64,000 nucleotides of DNA from JAJECS01 sp965262745. Lineage in GTDB: Bacteria > Chloroflexota > UBA11872. The translations under genes and the position numbers were made by a program. How positions within the stretch are numbered: position 1 is the stretch's first letter; every line of letters starts with the position of its first letter. The notes below the pieces were generated by a model, which saw nothing but the letters and a program-made list of their open reading frames with translations, was not told the DNA's origin and ran no database searches. Location of the stretch: the NCBI GenBank assembly GCA_965262745.1, contig OZ253558.1:1364001-1428000 (forward strand). The letters run 5' to 3'. This document shows positions 19,201-26,324 of the stretch, in pieces.

Positions 19201-19613
19201 CCTTGCTCGCTGCTTTTGCCGAACGCGACCCGGGACTATTGGTCAGCCCTGATATGGCGAATCTGGCCAAGGAAGTAACGCCGCCATCGCCAGATCCGGA
19301 TCCAGACCCGGATCCAGACCCGGATCCAGACCCGGATCCAGACCCGGATCCAGACCCGGGCCCCGACCCGCCACCACGACCACGCGGCCCCAGGCGCATC
19401 GTCGCCGTCAAGACGATTCAGGGCGATGTATCCCTGGACGATATCGACCGCCTGAGCGACGAGATCATCGACAACCTTCGCCTCGACGGCGGTCAGGTAA
19501 CCATCGAGATCACGATCACGGCCGAAAATGCCGATGGCTTCTCGGAAAGCACAACGCGCACGGTGCGCGAGAACAGCAGCCAACTAGGGGTGGACTACCG
19601 ACCGGGTGACTAA
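16236..19613 (+). CDS. HEPN (Swt1-like) - DUF499 AAA+ ATPase, anti-phage type
   Basis: The 1125-residue protein begins with a Swt1-like HEPN domain. Its RX4H motif is R109-DQVA-H114, the usual active site of HEPN ribonucleases. A DUF499 ATPase follows, with Walker A GFGGGKTH (268-275) and Walker B VILIDELVAY (Asp398-Glu399). Near the C-terminus is a run of Asp-Pro dipeptides, encoded by a 12-bp tandem repeat, that links to a last domain of about 75 residues. DUF499 ATPases are repeatedly found beside DUF1156 methyltransferases in predicted phage-defence loci, and one lies 1 kb downstream here. I infer an ATP-driven sensor or translocating partner with a toxic RNase end. Confidence 0.85.
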   Translation: MTSTVDRPNRQALNKALDIFRDAMRPFIVRNLRSVPGQQAEDLILNALNPNQAAQVQHNLRRGSGNIEAALDIGDFPQIITRNWPQAFGRRFSNDRSVQSKIWLIKESRDQVAHPGLQDLDTEYTRAHLFHIAEVLGLINQPGQRQAVETIRDQLLATDGLSDAPEREPVRPAATDGRRTPRTSHNLKPWREVIKPSPDVSQGSFRQAEFAADLQQVHDGRANATEYGNPVSFFNHTYITPGIRTLLTNTLQRLSGSGGDPVIQTKTGFGGGKTHSLIALYHLVNHADALVNASDESGPQRTSAELSAIMLEAGLQPGAEFQSSIAVLDGTHLSPTDATATEETGDPLNTLWGELAHQLGGQDAYEIVGRAARTGSAPGGAQLDELFKHVGPCVILIDELVAYVRNAGAAQDNIYTFVQALTQAARRNDGVALVVTLPDSRAEAGGTGGAEVLDRLERLLGRIEAVWKPLEVDEAFEVVRRRLFGEVSDAAARDRTCKAFADMYGRSRSDYPREAAEQRYLERLKACYPIHPEIFDRLYADWSSMPQFQRTRGVLRMLATAVSRLYLDDDRLPLIQPASLPLSDPALADEFVKLLSEQWQSVLSEVDSDNSRTDDVDQALQRFAEVGGAARRLARTIFLGSAPSGAVRGIDERQIRLGAVQPGQGVSVYNEALGRISGSLYYLYANDGRYYFHAEENLNKVATDRRDGFGMAEVNAHIVGQIKEAVGRRSDVIVCPQDSADVSEAQHVRLVILPPDASRPTRASEHDDASDWALQVLRQRGDAARARRNTLLFLAARRDEIRDLRNKVRDYLAWDSIVNGEARIENLSGNRRTQASGNLRSAERAVRGALIQAYRQALAPVQDDPQRADLRLSVSEINTADAGDGIVDAAFRRFCDDEALVETISPTALASLLRQYVWGNGANPQDHISVDALWDMLTSNVYMHRLRNRTVLQRAIAQGVREGAFGYASGYQTDTNYQNLRFREPQDDPLLAAFAERDPGLLVSPDMANLAKEVTPPSPDPDPDPDPDPDPDPDPDPDPDPGPDPPPRPRGPRRIVAVKTIQGDVSLDDIDRLSDEIIDNLRLDGGQVTIEITITAENADGFSESTTRTVRENSSQLGVDYRPGD
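19299..19358 (+). repeat. Five exact 12-bp tandem repeats encoding Asp-Pro
   Basis: The unit GATCCAGACCCG is repeated five times without change, with partial units on both sides. Each unit adds Asp-Pro-Asp-Pro, so copy-number change keeps the frame and alters only the length of a stiff acidic linker in the DUF499 protein. Exact identity suggests recent slippage. Confidence 0.97.
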
Positions 19614-19779
19614 GCCAGAAATGCGCTCGCCACCCTATCGGCGGGGCAAATGGCCCGTGCGAAGACATGTGAGTTGTGGTACGGATTGGCATGTGACTGG
19701 CGCTCATTTGGGACCGTTTGAACCAATTCTGACGCCATTTTCCGCTTTTGGTAGTACATTATGGGTATCGCACCACGGA

Positions 19780-20046
19780 ATGGAATCACCGGTGACAGAA
19801 CCGACGAGGATGCGTGCCGCAATTCTGTTCGCGCGCCCTTCAGCGCTCGACGGTGTTGCCAGCATTCTGGACTTCGGCGACACGCTCAACGAGTACAACA
19901 CGGCGAACTCCCCCGAGCAGGCCGACGTGCTGGCCCTCTGGAGCGACTGGCTGGCGGTCGGCGACGACCTGCGATGGGCATTCAGCGCCTTCCAGGATGA
20001 GTACGCCGACGAGATTGCACAGTCAGTCGAGGAATCCAGCGACTAG
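19780..20046 (+). CDS. Small acidic protein of the DUF499/DUF1156 cassette
   Basis: I do not recognise this 88-residue protein. It is acidic and aromatic-rich toward the end (LWSDWLAVGDDLRWAFSAF) and has no membrane segment or cysteine. I chose the ATG at 19780; a GTG at 19792 is equally possible, and the open frame extends upstream to 19606 without plausible coding character. The 166 bp before it are AT-richer and may hold a promoter. Its place between the ATPase and the membrane protein suggests a cassette role. Confidence 0.6.
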   Translation: MESPVTEPTRMRAAILFARPSALDGVASILDFGDTLNEYNTANSPEQADVLALWSDWLAVGDDLRWAFSAFQDEYADEIAQSVEESSD

Positions 20047-20057
20047 GCGCGCTCGGC

Positions 20058-20585
20058 TTGGCTGAAGACGAGGCGGAGCAGCGCCACGAGTTGGCGGATA
20101 AATCCAGCGACGCTATTGAACCAGCCAAGCGCCCCGCGAGGCGGATGCAGCTGAGGAAATCGCGGTCGCTGTACGCGGGCCCGATTCCACCGCCTGGCGC
20201 GCTAGCTCAATATGAAGAGACCCTGCCGGGGGCAGCGGACCGAATCCTGACAATGGCCGAGAGTCAGCAAGCCCACCGACAGGCGCTCGAAGTGGCCGCC
20301 GTCAATCACAATGCGCGGCGCAGCATGGCCGGGCTGTTCGTGGGAGGCATCGTGGCACTGGCCGCGCTTGCACTTGCCGGGGTGCTCGCGGCGCTTGGGC
20401 AGCCAGTGTGGAGCGCCGCAACCGCAACGGTTGCCGTCGCCTCGCTCGCCGGAGTGTTCGTCTATGGAACCTACACCCGCCGCAAAGAGCGGACGGCACG
20501 CCTTGAGAACACTCTCAACCCGACGCTCGACGATCCCGAGGAACCTACCGAACCACCCGCCGACCCCCAGCTTCCACGAGAATGA
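20058..20585 (+). CDS. DUF2335 two-helix membrane protein
   Basis: This 175-residue protein matches the DUF2335 pattern: a charged N-terminus, then YAGPIPPPGALAQYEETLPG and RILTMAESQQAHRQALE. Two hydrophobic segments follow (GLFVGGIVALAALALAGVLA and VWSAATATVAVASLAGVFVYG) and a charged, Pro/Glu-rich tail. It would be anchored in the inner membrane with both ends inside. The TTG at 20058 has no clear ribosome site; an ATG at 20145, preceded by a GAGG, is an alternative that keeps the conserved core. In a defence cassette it could be a membrane effector or an anchor, which is inference. Confidence 0.75.
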   Translation: MAEDEAEQRHELADKSSDAIEPAKRPARRMQLRKSRSLYAGPIPPPGALAQYEETLPGAADRILTMAESQQAHRQALEVAAVNHNARRSMAGLFVGGIVALAALALAGVLAALGQPVWSAATATVAVASLAGVFVYGTYTRRKERTARLENTLNPTLDDPEEPTEPPADPQLPRE

Positions 20586-20645
20586 CCGCATCGCTGGCAA
20601 AGTAGACGTCGCCCGCGATGTGTGCCGCAGGGTGACAAGGCTCGT

Positions 20646-23462
20646 ATGACTTCCCGCCGCAAGCTGATCGAAGTCGATCTGCCGCTGGCCGCGATCAACA
20701 AAGAGTCGGCGCGCGAGAAGTCGTTGCGGCATGGGCATCCGTCCACGCTGCATCTGTATTGGGCGCGGCGGCCGTTGGCCGCCTGCCGGGCGGTGATATT
20801 TGCCAGTCTGGTGGACGACCCGGAGGACTGCACCGAGGACTTCCCGACCAAAGAAGAGCAACAGGCGGAACGGCAACGGCTGCATGAGCTCATCGAGCGG
20901 CTCGTGGTCTGGGAGAACGTGCAGCCGGACAGCCAGGACGACGTGCTTGGCGAGGCGCGCCGCGAGATCGCCCGTTCGCTGGCGCGGGGGCGCGGCGAAT
21001 CCGTGCCGACGGAACCCGACGCAGTGCTGGCATATCTGCGTGAGCACGCACCGCCACTGCACGATCCCTTCGCCGGCGGCGGCTCGATTCCGCTGGAAGC
21101 CCAGCGGCTCGGTCTACAGGCAATCGCTTCGGACCTCAACCCGCTAGCCGTGCTCATAAACAAGGCCCTGATCGAGTTGCCGCACAAGTTCAGGAACCAG
21201 CCGCCGGTCAACCCGGAGGCGGACCGTATGGGCATGACCATTGGCAAGGGACGCAATGCCCGGCAAGTCGCCTGGCGCGGAGCGGCCGGGCTGGCCGACG
21301 ACATCCGCTACTACGGCCGCTGGATGCGCGACGAGGCTTACAAGCGGATCGGCCATCACTATCCGAAAGCCCAGCTGCCGGACGGTGGCGAGGCCACCGT
21401 GATCGCCTGGCTATGGGCGCGCACCATCCCCTGCCCAAATCCGGCCTGCGGCGTGCGAATGCCGCTCATGCACACCTTTCAACTGTCGAAGAAGAAGGCC
21501 AACGAACATTGGACGCGGCCGCTGATCGACCGCGAAACCAACACCATCAGCTTCGTGGTGCAGGCCCATGACGAGGGCGTACCAAAAGGCGGAACCGTCA
21601 ACCGCAAGGGCGCCGTTTGCCTGGCCTGCCGGAGCGCCGCTCCGCTGGCCTACGTGCGCGAGCGGGCCCGGGCCGGCGAGCTCGGGGAGCAGATGACGGC
21701 CATCGTCGCCGAGGGTGACCGCAAGCGGCTGTTTCTTTCGCCCGACGATGCGCATTTCCGGGAGGCTCTGGCGGCCGAATGCGAGTGGCGACCAAGTGGC
21801 AGTCTGCCGGACAAAGCATTGGGTTTTCGCGTACAGGCGTATGGCTTTACTGAGTGGTTTCAGTTGTTCACGCAGCGGCAATTAGCCGGATTGACAACAC
21901 TCAGTGACTTGCTGATTGAAGTACGCAGCCAGATTTCAAAGGATAGCGGAAGTGAAGCATACGCCAATGTTCTATGCACCTATCTGACCCTCATTGTTGG
22001 GAGAGCAACAGCTAGTGGGAACAGTTACTCCAAATGGCAAAACGCCGGAGACAAAGTCTCCGGCGTTTTCGCGCGTCAAGCGATTTCGATGATTTGGGAT
22101 TTTGCCGAAGGAAATTTTTTTTCAACTTCGACTCAGAACTGGATATCTCAGGTTGAGTGGGTAGGGAAGGTCGTCGAGCGACTTCCACCCGATGCGAATG
22201 TTGGCGAGGTTTGCCAAGCAGACGCCGCTGCTCACATCCACAATCAATCTAGTCCAATCATAGTCACGGACCCGCCCTACTACGACAACATTGGCTACGC
22301 CGACCTTTCCGATTTCTTCTACGTCTGGTTGCGTCCGCTGCTGCGAGATATTCATCCGGGCTTGTTCGCCGGTATCTTCACGCCCAAGTCCGAGGAGATG
22401 GTAGCCATACCGTCTCGCTTCGAGCATGCGCGGCAACGGTTCGAGAACCTGCTGCGGCAAGCGCTAGGCCAAATGCGTGAACGCGGGAGCGAAGAGTTTC
22501 CCGTATCGATCTTCTACGCCTACAAGCAGCAGGAAGAATTGCGGGAAGGCAGAGGCTCCACCGGCTGGGAGACCATGCTGAATGCCGCCATTCAGTCCGG
22601 TTTCCAAATCGTGGGCACCTGGCCCATGCGAACCGAGCTAGCTAACCGCCCGCGTTCCCTCGGCTCGAATGCGCTGGCCTCATCGGTCGTGCTGGTCTGC
22701 CGTCCGCGCCCGGATACTGCACCGGTAGCTAGCCGCCGCCAGTTCCTGGACGAGCTGTCGCGCAATCTGCCACCAGCGCTGGATCAACTCACCCGAGAGG
22801 GGCATATCGCGCCCACCGACCTGGCACAGGCGGCCATCGGGCCCGGCATGCAGGTCTATTCCCGCTACCGGCGCGTGGAGACGATCAGCGGCGAGCGCGT
22901 GTCCGTGCGGGAGGCGTTGGCGGCCATCAATCAGATCATCGACAGCTACGAGGAACGGCAGGAAGGCGAGCTGGACGCCAAGACCCGTTTCTGCCTGCGC
23001 TGGCTGCGGCAGCACGGCCACGCGGACGGCACATTCGGCGACGCCGAGATCCTGTCGCAGGCCGCAAACGTCGTCGTCGAGAGTCTGGCTTCCGACAAGT
23101 TGCTGACCGCAGGCGGCGGCAAGGTGACGCTGCTGCGACTGGACGAATATCACATGGACCGTCCCTGGCCGCGCGGCCCCATGACGGCCTGGGAGGGCTG
23201 CCACCGCATGGCTTGGCACTTGACCCGAGAGTACGGCGGAGGCGTGACCGGCGCGGCCCGGGTGGTCCAGGTCATGCGAGCCGATGCCGAGGCCGCCGAA
23301 CGGCTGGCGCGCCTGCTTTACAGCCACTACGACCGCGCCAGCGATTCCGCCAACGCGCACATCTTCAATACCCTCGTCACGGCGTGGCCGCAAATCCGCG
23401 ACGAAGCGCAACACCAGGCCGCGGAGCCGTCTCAAGTCGCGTTGGACCTGCATAGCCCCTAG
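20646..23462 (+). CDS. DUF1156 zinc-ribbon DNA methyltransferase (COG1743 type)
   Basis: The 938-residue protein opens with the DUF1156 signature (RRKLIEVDLPLAAIN, HPSTLHLYWARRPLAACRA). Methyltransferase motif I is DPFAGGGS (from Asp140) and the catalytic motif IV is DPPYYDN (from Asp542), the amino-methyltransferase form that modifies adenine or cytosine exocyclic N. A zinc ribbon (CPNPACG at 263-269 and CLACR at 325-329) lies in the 400-residue insert between them, which probably holds target recognition. Coding DNA at about 21861-22290 is strikingly AT-rich compared with both sides. I chose the ATG at 20646 over a GTG at 20622. It is the modification arm of the cassette and lies 2 bp before the nuclease gene. 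Confidence 0.88.
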   Translation: MTSRRKLIEVDLPLAAINKESAREKSLRHGHPSTLHLYWARRPLAACRAVIFASLVDDPEDCTEDFPTKEEQQAERQRLHELIERLVVWENVQPDSQDDVLGEARREIARSLARGRGESVPTEPDAVLAYLREHAPPLHDPFAGGGSIPLEAQRLGLQAIASDLNPLAVLINKALIELPHKFRNQPPVNPEADRMGMTIGKGRNARQVAWRGAAGLADDIRYYGRWMRDEAYKRIGHHYPKAQLPDGGEATVIAWLWARTIPCPNPACGVRMPLMHTFQLSKKKANEHWTRPLIDRETNTISFVVQAHDEGVPKGGTVNRKGAVCLACRSAAPLAYVRERARAGELGEQMTAIVAEGDRKRLFLSPDDAHFREALAAECEWRPSGSLPDKALGFRVQAYGFTEWFQLFTQRQLAGLTTLSDLLIEVRSQISKDSGSEAYANVLCTYLTLIVGRATASGNSYSKWQNAGDKVSGVFARQAISMIWDFAEGNFFSTSTQNWISQVEWVGKVVERLPPDANVGEVCQADAAAHIHNQSSPIIVTDPPYYDNIGYADLSDFFYVWLRPLLRDIHPGLFAGIFTPKSEEMVAIPSRFEHARQRFENLLRQALGQMRERGSEEFPVSIFYAYKQQEELREGRGSTGWETMLNAAIQSGFQIVGTWPMRTELANRPRSLGSNALASSVVLVCRPRPDTAPVASRRQFLDELSRNLPPALDQLTREGHIAPTDLAQAAIGPGMQVYSRYRRVETISGERVSVREALAAINQIIDSYEERQEGELDAKTRFCLRWLRQHGHADGTFGDAEILSQAANVVVESLASDKLLTAGGGKVTLLRLDEYHMDRPWPRGPMTAWEGCHRMAWHLTREYGGGVTGAARVVQVMRADAEAAERLARLLYSHYDRASDSANAHIFNTLVTAWPQIRDEAQHQAAEPSQVALDLHSP
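22039..22069. repeat. Perfect 14-bp inverted repeat inside the methyltransferase gene
   Basis: Arms 22039-22052 and 22056-22069 are exact reverse complements around an AAA loop. The right arm ends in four T residues. In RNA this would be a very stable stem of the type seen in intrinsic terminators, yet it lies in the middle of an open coding frame (codons for NAGDKVSGVF). Confidence 0.95.
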
Positions 23463-23464
23463 CA

Positions 23465-23863
23465 ATGCGTGAAGCGGACGACCAACAATCCGGCAATGGG
23501 GGCGGTGCAATGACTCCGTTTGCGGCGAAGTATCAGCTGGAGCGCGACCTGCGTCCGTTCACCCGCGAAGAAGTGCGGCGGCTGCCGCGGGACCGCCCTG
23601 GGCTGTACGCCCTCTGGCTGGCAGCCGAGACCGAGGGCGGACACGAGCGCCTGTACTTGGGCATGTCCACCACATGCGTGCGGCGGCGTCTCCTGGATCA
23701 TCTCAACAACGAAACGAATCCTGAGCTGCGGCGCGAGTTGCGGATGTTTCGCGACCGGGTGGAGTTCTCAGCGGCATTTACCACCGGCGAGCGGGAGACC
23801 CGCGATCTGGAGTCCTCCCTGATCCGTGACTGGCAGCCGGAAACGAATCGCGCGGGGCGTTAG
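23465..23863 (+). CDS. GIY-YIG family nuclease
   Basis: The 132-residue protein shows GLYALW, LYLGMSTTCVRRRLLDHL and the distal glutamate region DLESSLIRDWQPETN. This is the order GIY, YIG, Arg/His, Glu, Asn of GIY-YIG endonucleases. It is a single-domain form without a recognisable DNA-binding addition. The start is 2 bp after the methyltransferase stop; an internal ATG at 23510 is an alternative that retains the domain. A methyltransferase followed by a nuclease suggests restriction of unmodified DNA, though a repair or homing-type role cannot be excluded. Confidence 0.8.
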   Translation: MREADDQQSGNGGGAMTPFAAKYQLERDLRPFTREEVRRLPRDRPGLYALWLAAETEGGHERLYLGMSTTCVRRRLLDHLNNETNPELRRELRMFRDRVEFSAAFTTGERETRDLESSLIRDWQPETNRAGR

Positions 23864-23952
23864 GTTCCCGATACCGATTGAGGGCGCTGCCCCGAATGAT
23901 TCGGCAAAAGGCGACCAGGCCACCCGTGTCGTATCCTTAGGCGACCTCTTCG

Positions 23953-24045
<93 letters not shown>

Positions 24046-24108
24046 GTTCACCGCGTTGGCTGCCGCAGGTTCCGGGGGATCTGCGGTCTTTTGTTGATGG
24101 CGGTGAAC
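24046..24108 (+). promoter_or_regulatory. Possible ribosome-site-sequestering helix of the TPP riboswitch
   Basis: GTTCACCG at 24046-24053, directly after the aptamer, is an exact complement of CGGTGAAC at 24101-24108. The latter carries the GGTGA ribosome site just before the ATG at 24111. Pairing would hide the start. A separate terminator-like hairpin is nested between the two arms. Confidence 0.6.
24062..24093 (+). terminator. Intrinsic terminator-like hairpin in the riboswitch leader
   Basis: CCGCAG (24063-24068) pairs with CTGCGG (24081-24086) across a 12-nt loop and is followed by TCTTTTG. It lies between the TPP aptamer and the first gene, where a regulated terminator would be expected. 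The stem is short, so control by hiding the ribosome site is also possible. Confidence 0.55.
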
Positions 24109-24110
24109 CG

Positions 24111-24416
24111 ATGCCCCGAGCGACGCTGGCCCTTCAGGTGCTGCCGCTGAACGCGCCCGATGCGCTGGCGGCTGTCGACGCCGCGATTGCCGTGATCCGC
24201 GGCAGTGGCGTCGAGCACGAGGTCGGCCCCATGGAGACCACCATCGAGGGCGACTCGCTGCCAGAGCTGCTCGACATTGCCGCGCGGGCGCACGACGCCG
24301 CCGTTGCGCTGACCGGCGGACCCGTCCAGACCAACGTCCGCATGATCGAGAATCCCTCGGGGATCGCGAGCATGCACGAGAAGACCGCGCCGTTCCGGCA
24401 GGAGGCGCGCGCGTGA
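24111..24416 (+). CDS. Thiamine-binding protein, MTH1187/YkoF-like
   Basis: The 101-residue product (LALQVLPLN, VIRGSGVEHEVGPMETTIEG) is a ferredoxin-like fold of the MTH1187/YkoF thiamine-binding family, which binds thiamine or its hydroxymethylpyrimidine part in the cytoplasm. The ATG at 24111 is preceded by GGTGA. An open frame extends upstream through the riboswitch but is not coding. The gene is first in the riboswitch-controlled operon and overlaps the permease start by 4 bp (GTGA). Confidence 0.85.
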   Translation: MPRATLALQVLPLNAPDALAAVDAAIAVIRGSGVEHEVGPMETTIEGDSLPELLDIAARAHDAAVALTGGPVQTNVRMIENPSGIASMHEKTAPFRQEARA

Positions 24417-25189
24417 GCAAGGTCCGTCGCCAGGTGCGCGCCTTCGGACCGGCGATCCTCCTGATTGCCGGACTGCTGGCGATTTGGGAGCTCGTGTCGC
24501 GGGCCACGGAAATGCCGCCGTGGCTGCTGCCGGCGCCGTCGGACATCGCCGCGTCGTTTGGCGAGGCCGCACCGGTGCTCGGTCCGCACATGGCGGCCAC
24601 CATGACGGCCGCCGCCGCTGGATATGCGTTGGCCCTGGCGTCGGCGGTGGTGCTGGCCGCCGCGATCGATCGCTGGGGGCTGGCGCGCCGCGCGGTCTAT
24701 CCGCTGCTCGTCGCCTCGCAGACCGTGCCAACGTTCGCCCTCGCTCCACTGCTGGCCATCTGGTTCGGCTTCGGGCTGCTGCCCAAGGTGTTAGTCGTGG
24801 CCTTGGTGTGCTTTTTTCCAATCGTGGTGGCGACGGTTGGCGGTCTGCGGGCGGCCGACAAGGAGATGCTCGATCTCGTGCGCGGCATGGGGGCCAGCGA
24901 CCGGCAGTTGTTCCTGAAGGTCCGCCTGCCCGCGGCCGTGCCGTCGGTGATCTCGGGCATGAAGATCGCCGCCACCTACAGCGTGATCGGCGCCGTCATC
25001 GCCGAGTGGACCGGGGCCAGTCAAGGCTTGGGGCTCTACCTCTTGCGGGCGTCGAACTCATTTCAGACCGACCAAGTTTTTGCCGTGATCGCCGTCATCG
25101 CAGTGCTCAGCATCGGGCTGTTCGTCTGCGTTGAGCTCGTGGGCCGCACCATCGCACCGTGGACGGCCGCCAAGGAGGAGACCACATGA
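24413..25189 (+). CDS. thiX: ABC transporter permease for thiamine or pyrimidine precursor
   Basis: This 258-residue inner-membrane protein has six hydrophobic segments and the EAA loop region LDLVRGMGASDRQLFLKVRL, typical of the SsuC/TauC/ThiX permease family. The GTG start overlaps the previous stop. Position under a TPP riboswitch and beside thiY and thiZ homologues supports uptake of a thiamine precursor such as formylaminopyrimidine. The exact ligand is inferred. Confidence 0.85.
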   Translation: MSKVRRQVRAFGPAILLIAGLLAIWELVSRATEMPPWLLPAPSDIAASFGEAAPVLGPHMAATMTAAAAGYALALASAVVLAAAIDRWGLARRAVYPLLVASQTVPTFALAPLLAIWFGFGLLPKVLVVALVCFFPIVVATVGGLRAADKEMLDLVRGMGASDRQLFLKVRLPAAVPSVISGMKIAATYSVIGAVIAEWTGASQGLGLYLLRASNSFQTDQVFAVIAVIAVLSIGLFVCVELVGRTIAPWTAAKEETT

Positions 25190-26181
25190 TGAGGATTTCG
25201 CGACGCCGGACGTTGGGGTTGATGCTGGGAGCCGCGGCGGTGCCGCTGGTGGCCGCCTGCGGTGAGTCAGCCAAGGAACCCGCGTCCGTCACGCTGATGC
25301 TGGACTGGGTGCCCAATACCAATCACACCGGGATCTACGTCGCCCGCGATTTCGGGTTCTACGACGACGAGAATCTACAGGTCTCGATCATCGAGCCCGG
25401 CGTATCGGGCGCCGCGCAGGCCGTGGCCGGCGGGGCCGCCGATTTCGGCATCAGCTTTCAGGAAGAGGTGACCCTGGCGCGCTCGGAGAACGTGCCGCTG
25501 GTGTCGCTGGCGGCCATCATCCAGCACAACACGTCGGGCTTCGCCTCGCCGGAAGACCGCAACATTCGGCGACCACGCGACTTCGCGGGAAAGAAGTACG
25601 GGGCGTTTGGCTGGGGACCCGAGCGGCAGGTGCTCACGGCGCTCATGCAGTGCGATGGCGGCGACATCAACCAAGTCGAGTTCATCGACATCGGGGCCAT
25701 CGACTACTTCGTCGCCTGGGAGCGCGGGGACGTGGACTTCGTGTGGATCTTCGAAGCCTGGGACGGCATTCGCGCTCAGCTCCAAGGTTTCGAGCTCGAC
25801 TACATCCGCCTGACCGACCTCGACTGCATCCCGGACTACTACACGCCGGTGCTCGCGACCAGTGAGTCGATGATCGCCAACAACCCGGACGTCGTGCAGC
25901 GCTTCGTGCGCGCCACGGCCCGCGGCTACGAGCTGGCCATCGACGAGCCTACGCGGGCGGCCGACACGCTGATCAAGGCCGTCGACGGCATCGACGCCGA
26001 CCTCGTGCGCGCCAGCCAAGCCTGGCTCAGCCCCCGCTACGCGGAAGACGCCGGTCGCTGGGGCGAGCAAAGGCGCGAGATCTGGCTGGGCTACGCCAAC
26101 TGGCTGGTGGACTACGGCTTGCTCGACCGTGCGATCAACCCCAACGACGCCTTCGACAACTCGTTTATCGAGAACGCCTGA
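25186..26181 (+). CDS. thiY: NMT1/ThiY-like substrate-binding lipoprotein
   Basis: The 331-residue protein has an Arg-rich, Tat-like N-terminus (RISRRRTLGLMLG) and a lipobox ending LVAAC, so it should be a membrane-anchored binding protein. The mature part starts VTLMLDWVPNTNHTGIYVA, a hallmark of the NMT1/ThiY group that binds pyrimidine precursors of thiamine. A strong AAGGAGGAG site at 25171-25179 and the ATGA overlap with the permease fix the start at 25186, with a second ATG directly after. Confidence 0.88.
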   Translation: MMRISRRRTLGLMLGAAAVPLVAACGESAKEPASVTLMLDWVPNTNHTGIYVARDFGFYDDENLQVSIIEPGVSGAAQAVAGGAADFGISFQEEVTLARSENVPLVSLAAIIQHNTSGFASPEDRNIRRPRDFAGKKYGAFGWGPERQVLTALMQCDGGDINQVEFIDIGAIDYFVAWERGDVDFVWIFEAWDGIRAQLQGFELDYIRLTDLDCIPDYYTPVLATSESMIANNPDVVQRFVRATARGYELAIDEPTRAADTLIKAVDGIDADLVRASQAWLSPRYAEDAGRWGEQRREIWLGYANWLVDYGLLDRAINPNDAFDNSFIENA

Positions 26182-26324
26182 GGCTGCGGAGGGCAACGTT
26201 TGCCTTTCCCGGTCACGCTCAGGAAATCCGGGGGTGCCTCTGCGCGGTTCCAGGTTGATTGGGACCTAGATTCCCGCTTTCTCGGGAATGACGAGGGGTT
26301 GCGCAAGGGTCTTTGGGAAACGGC
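26182..26324. other. Gap inside the thi operon carrying a palindromic repeat
   Basis: The 143 bp between the binding protein and the ATPase hold no gene. A copy of the dispersed ATTCCCGC palindrome lies at 26266-26295 (TTCCCG CTTTCT CGGGAA core). The hairpin could attenuate or stabilise the operon transcript. Confidence 0.7.
26266..26295. repeat. Dispersed ATTCCCGC palindrome, copy 1
   Basis: The sequence reads CTAGATTCCCGCTTTCTCGGGA followed by ATGACGAG across this span; flanks and core match the other copies at 27146, 30141, 33343 and 55147, in reverse orientation. Confidence 0.85.
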
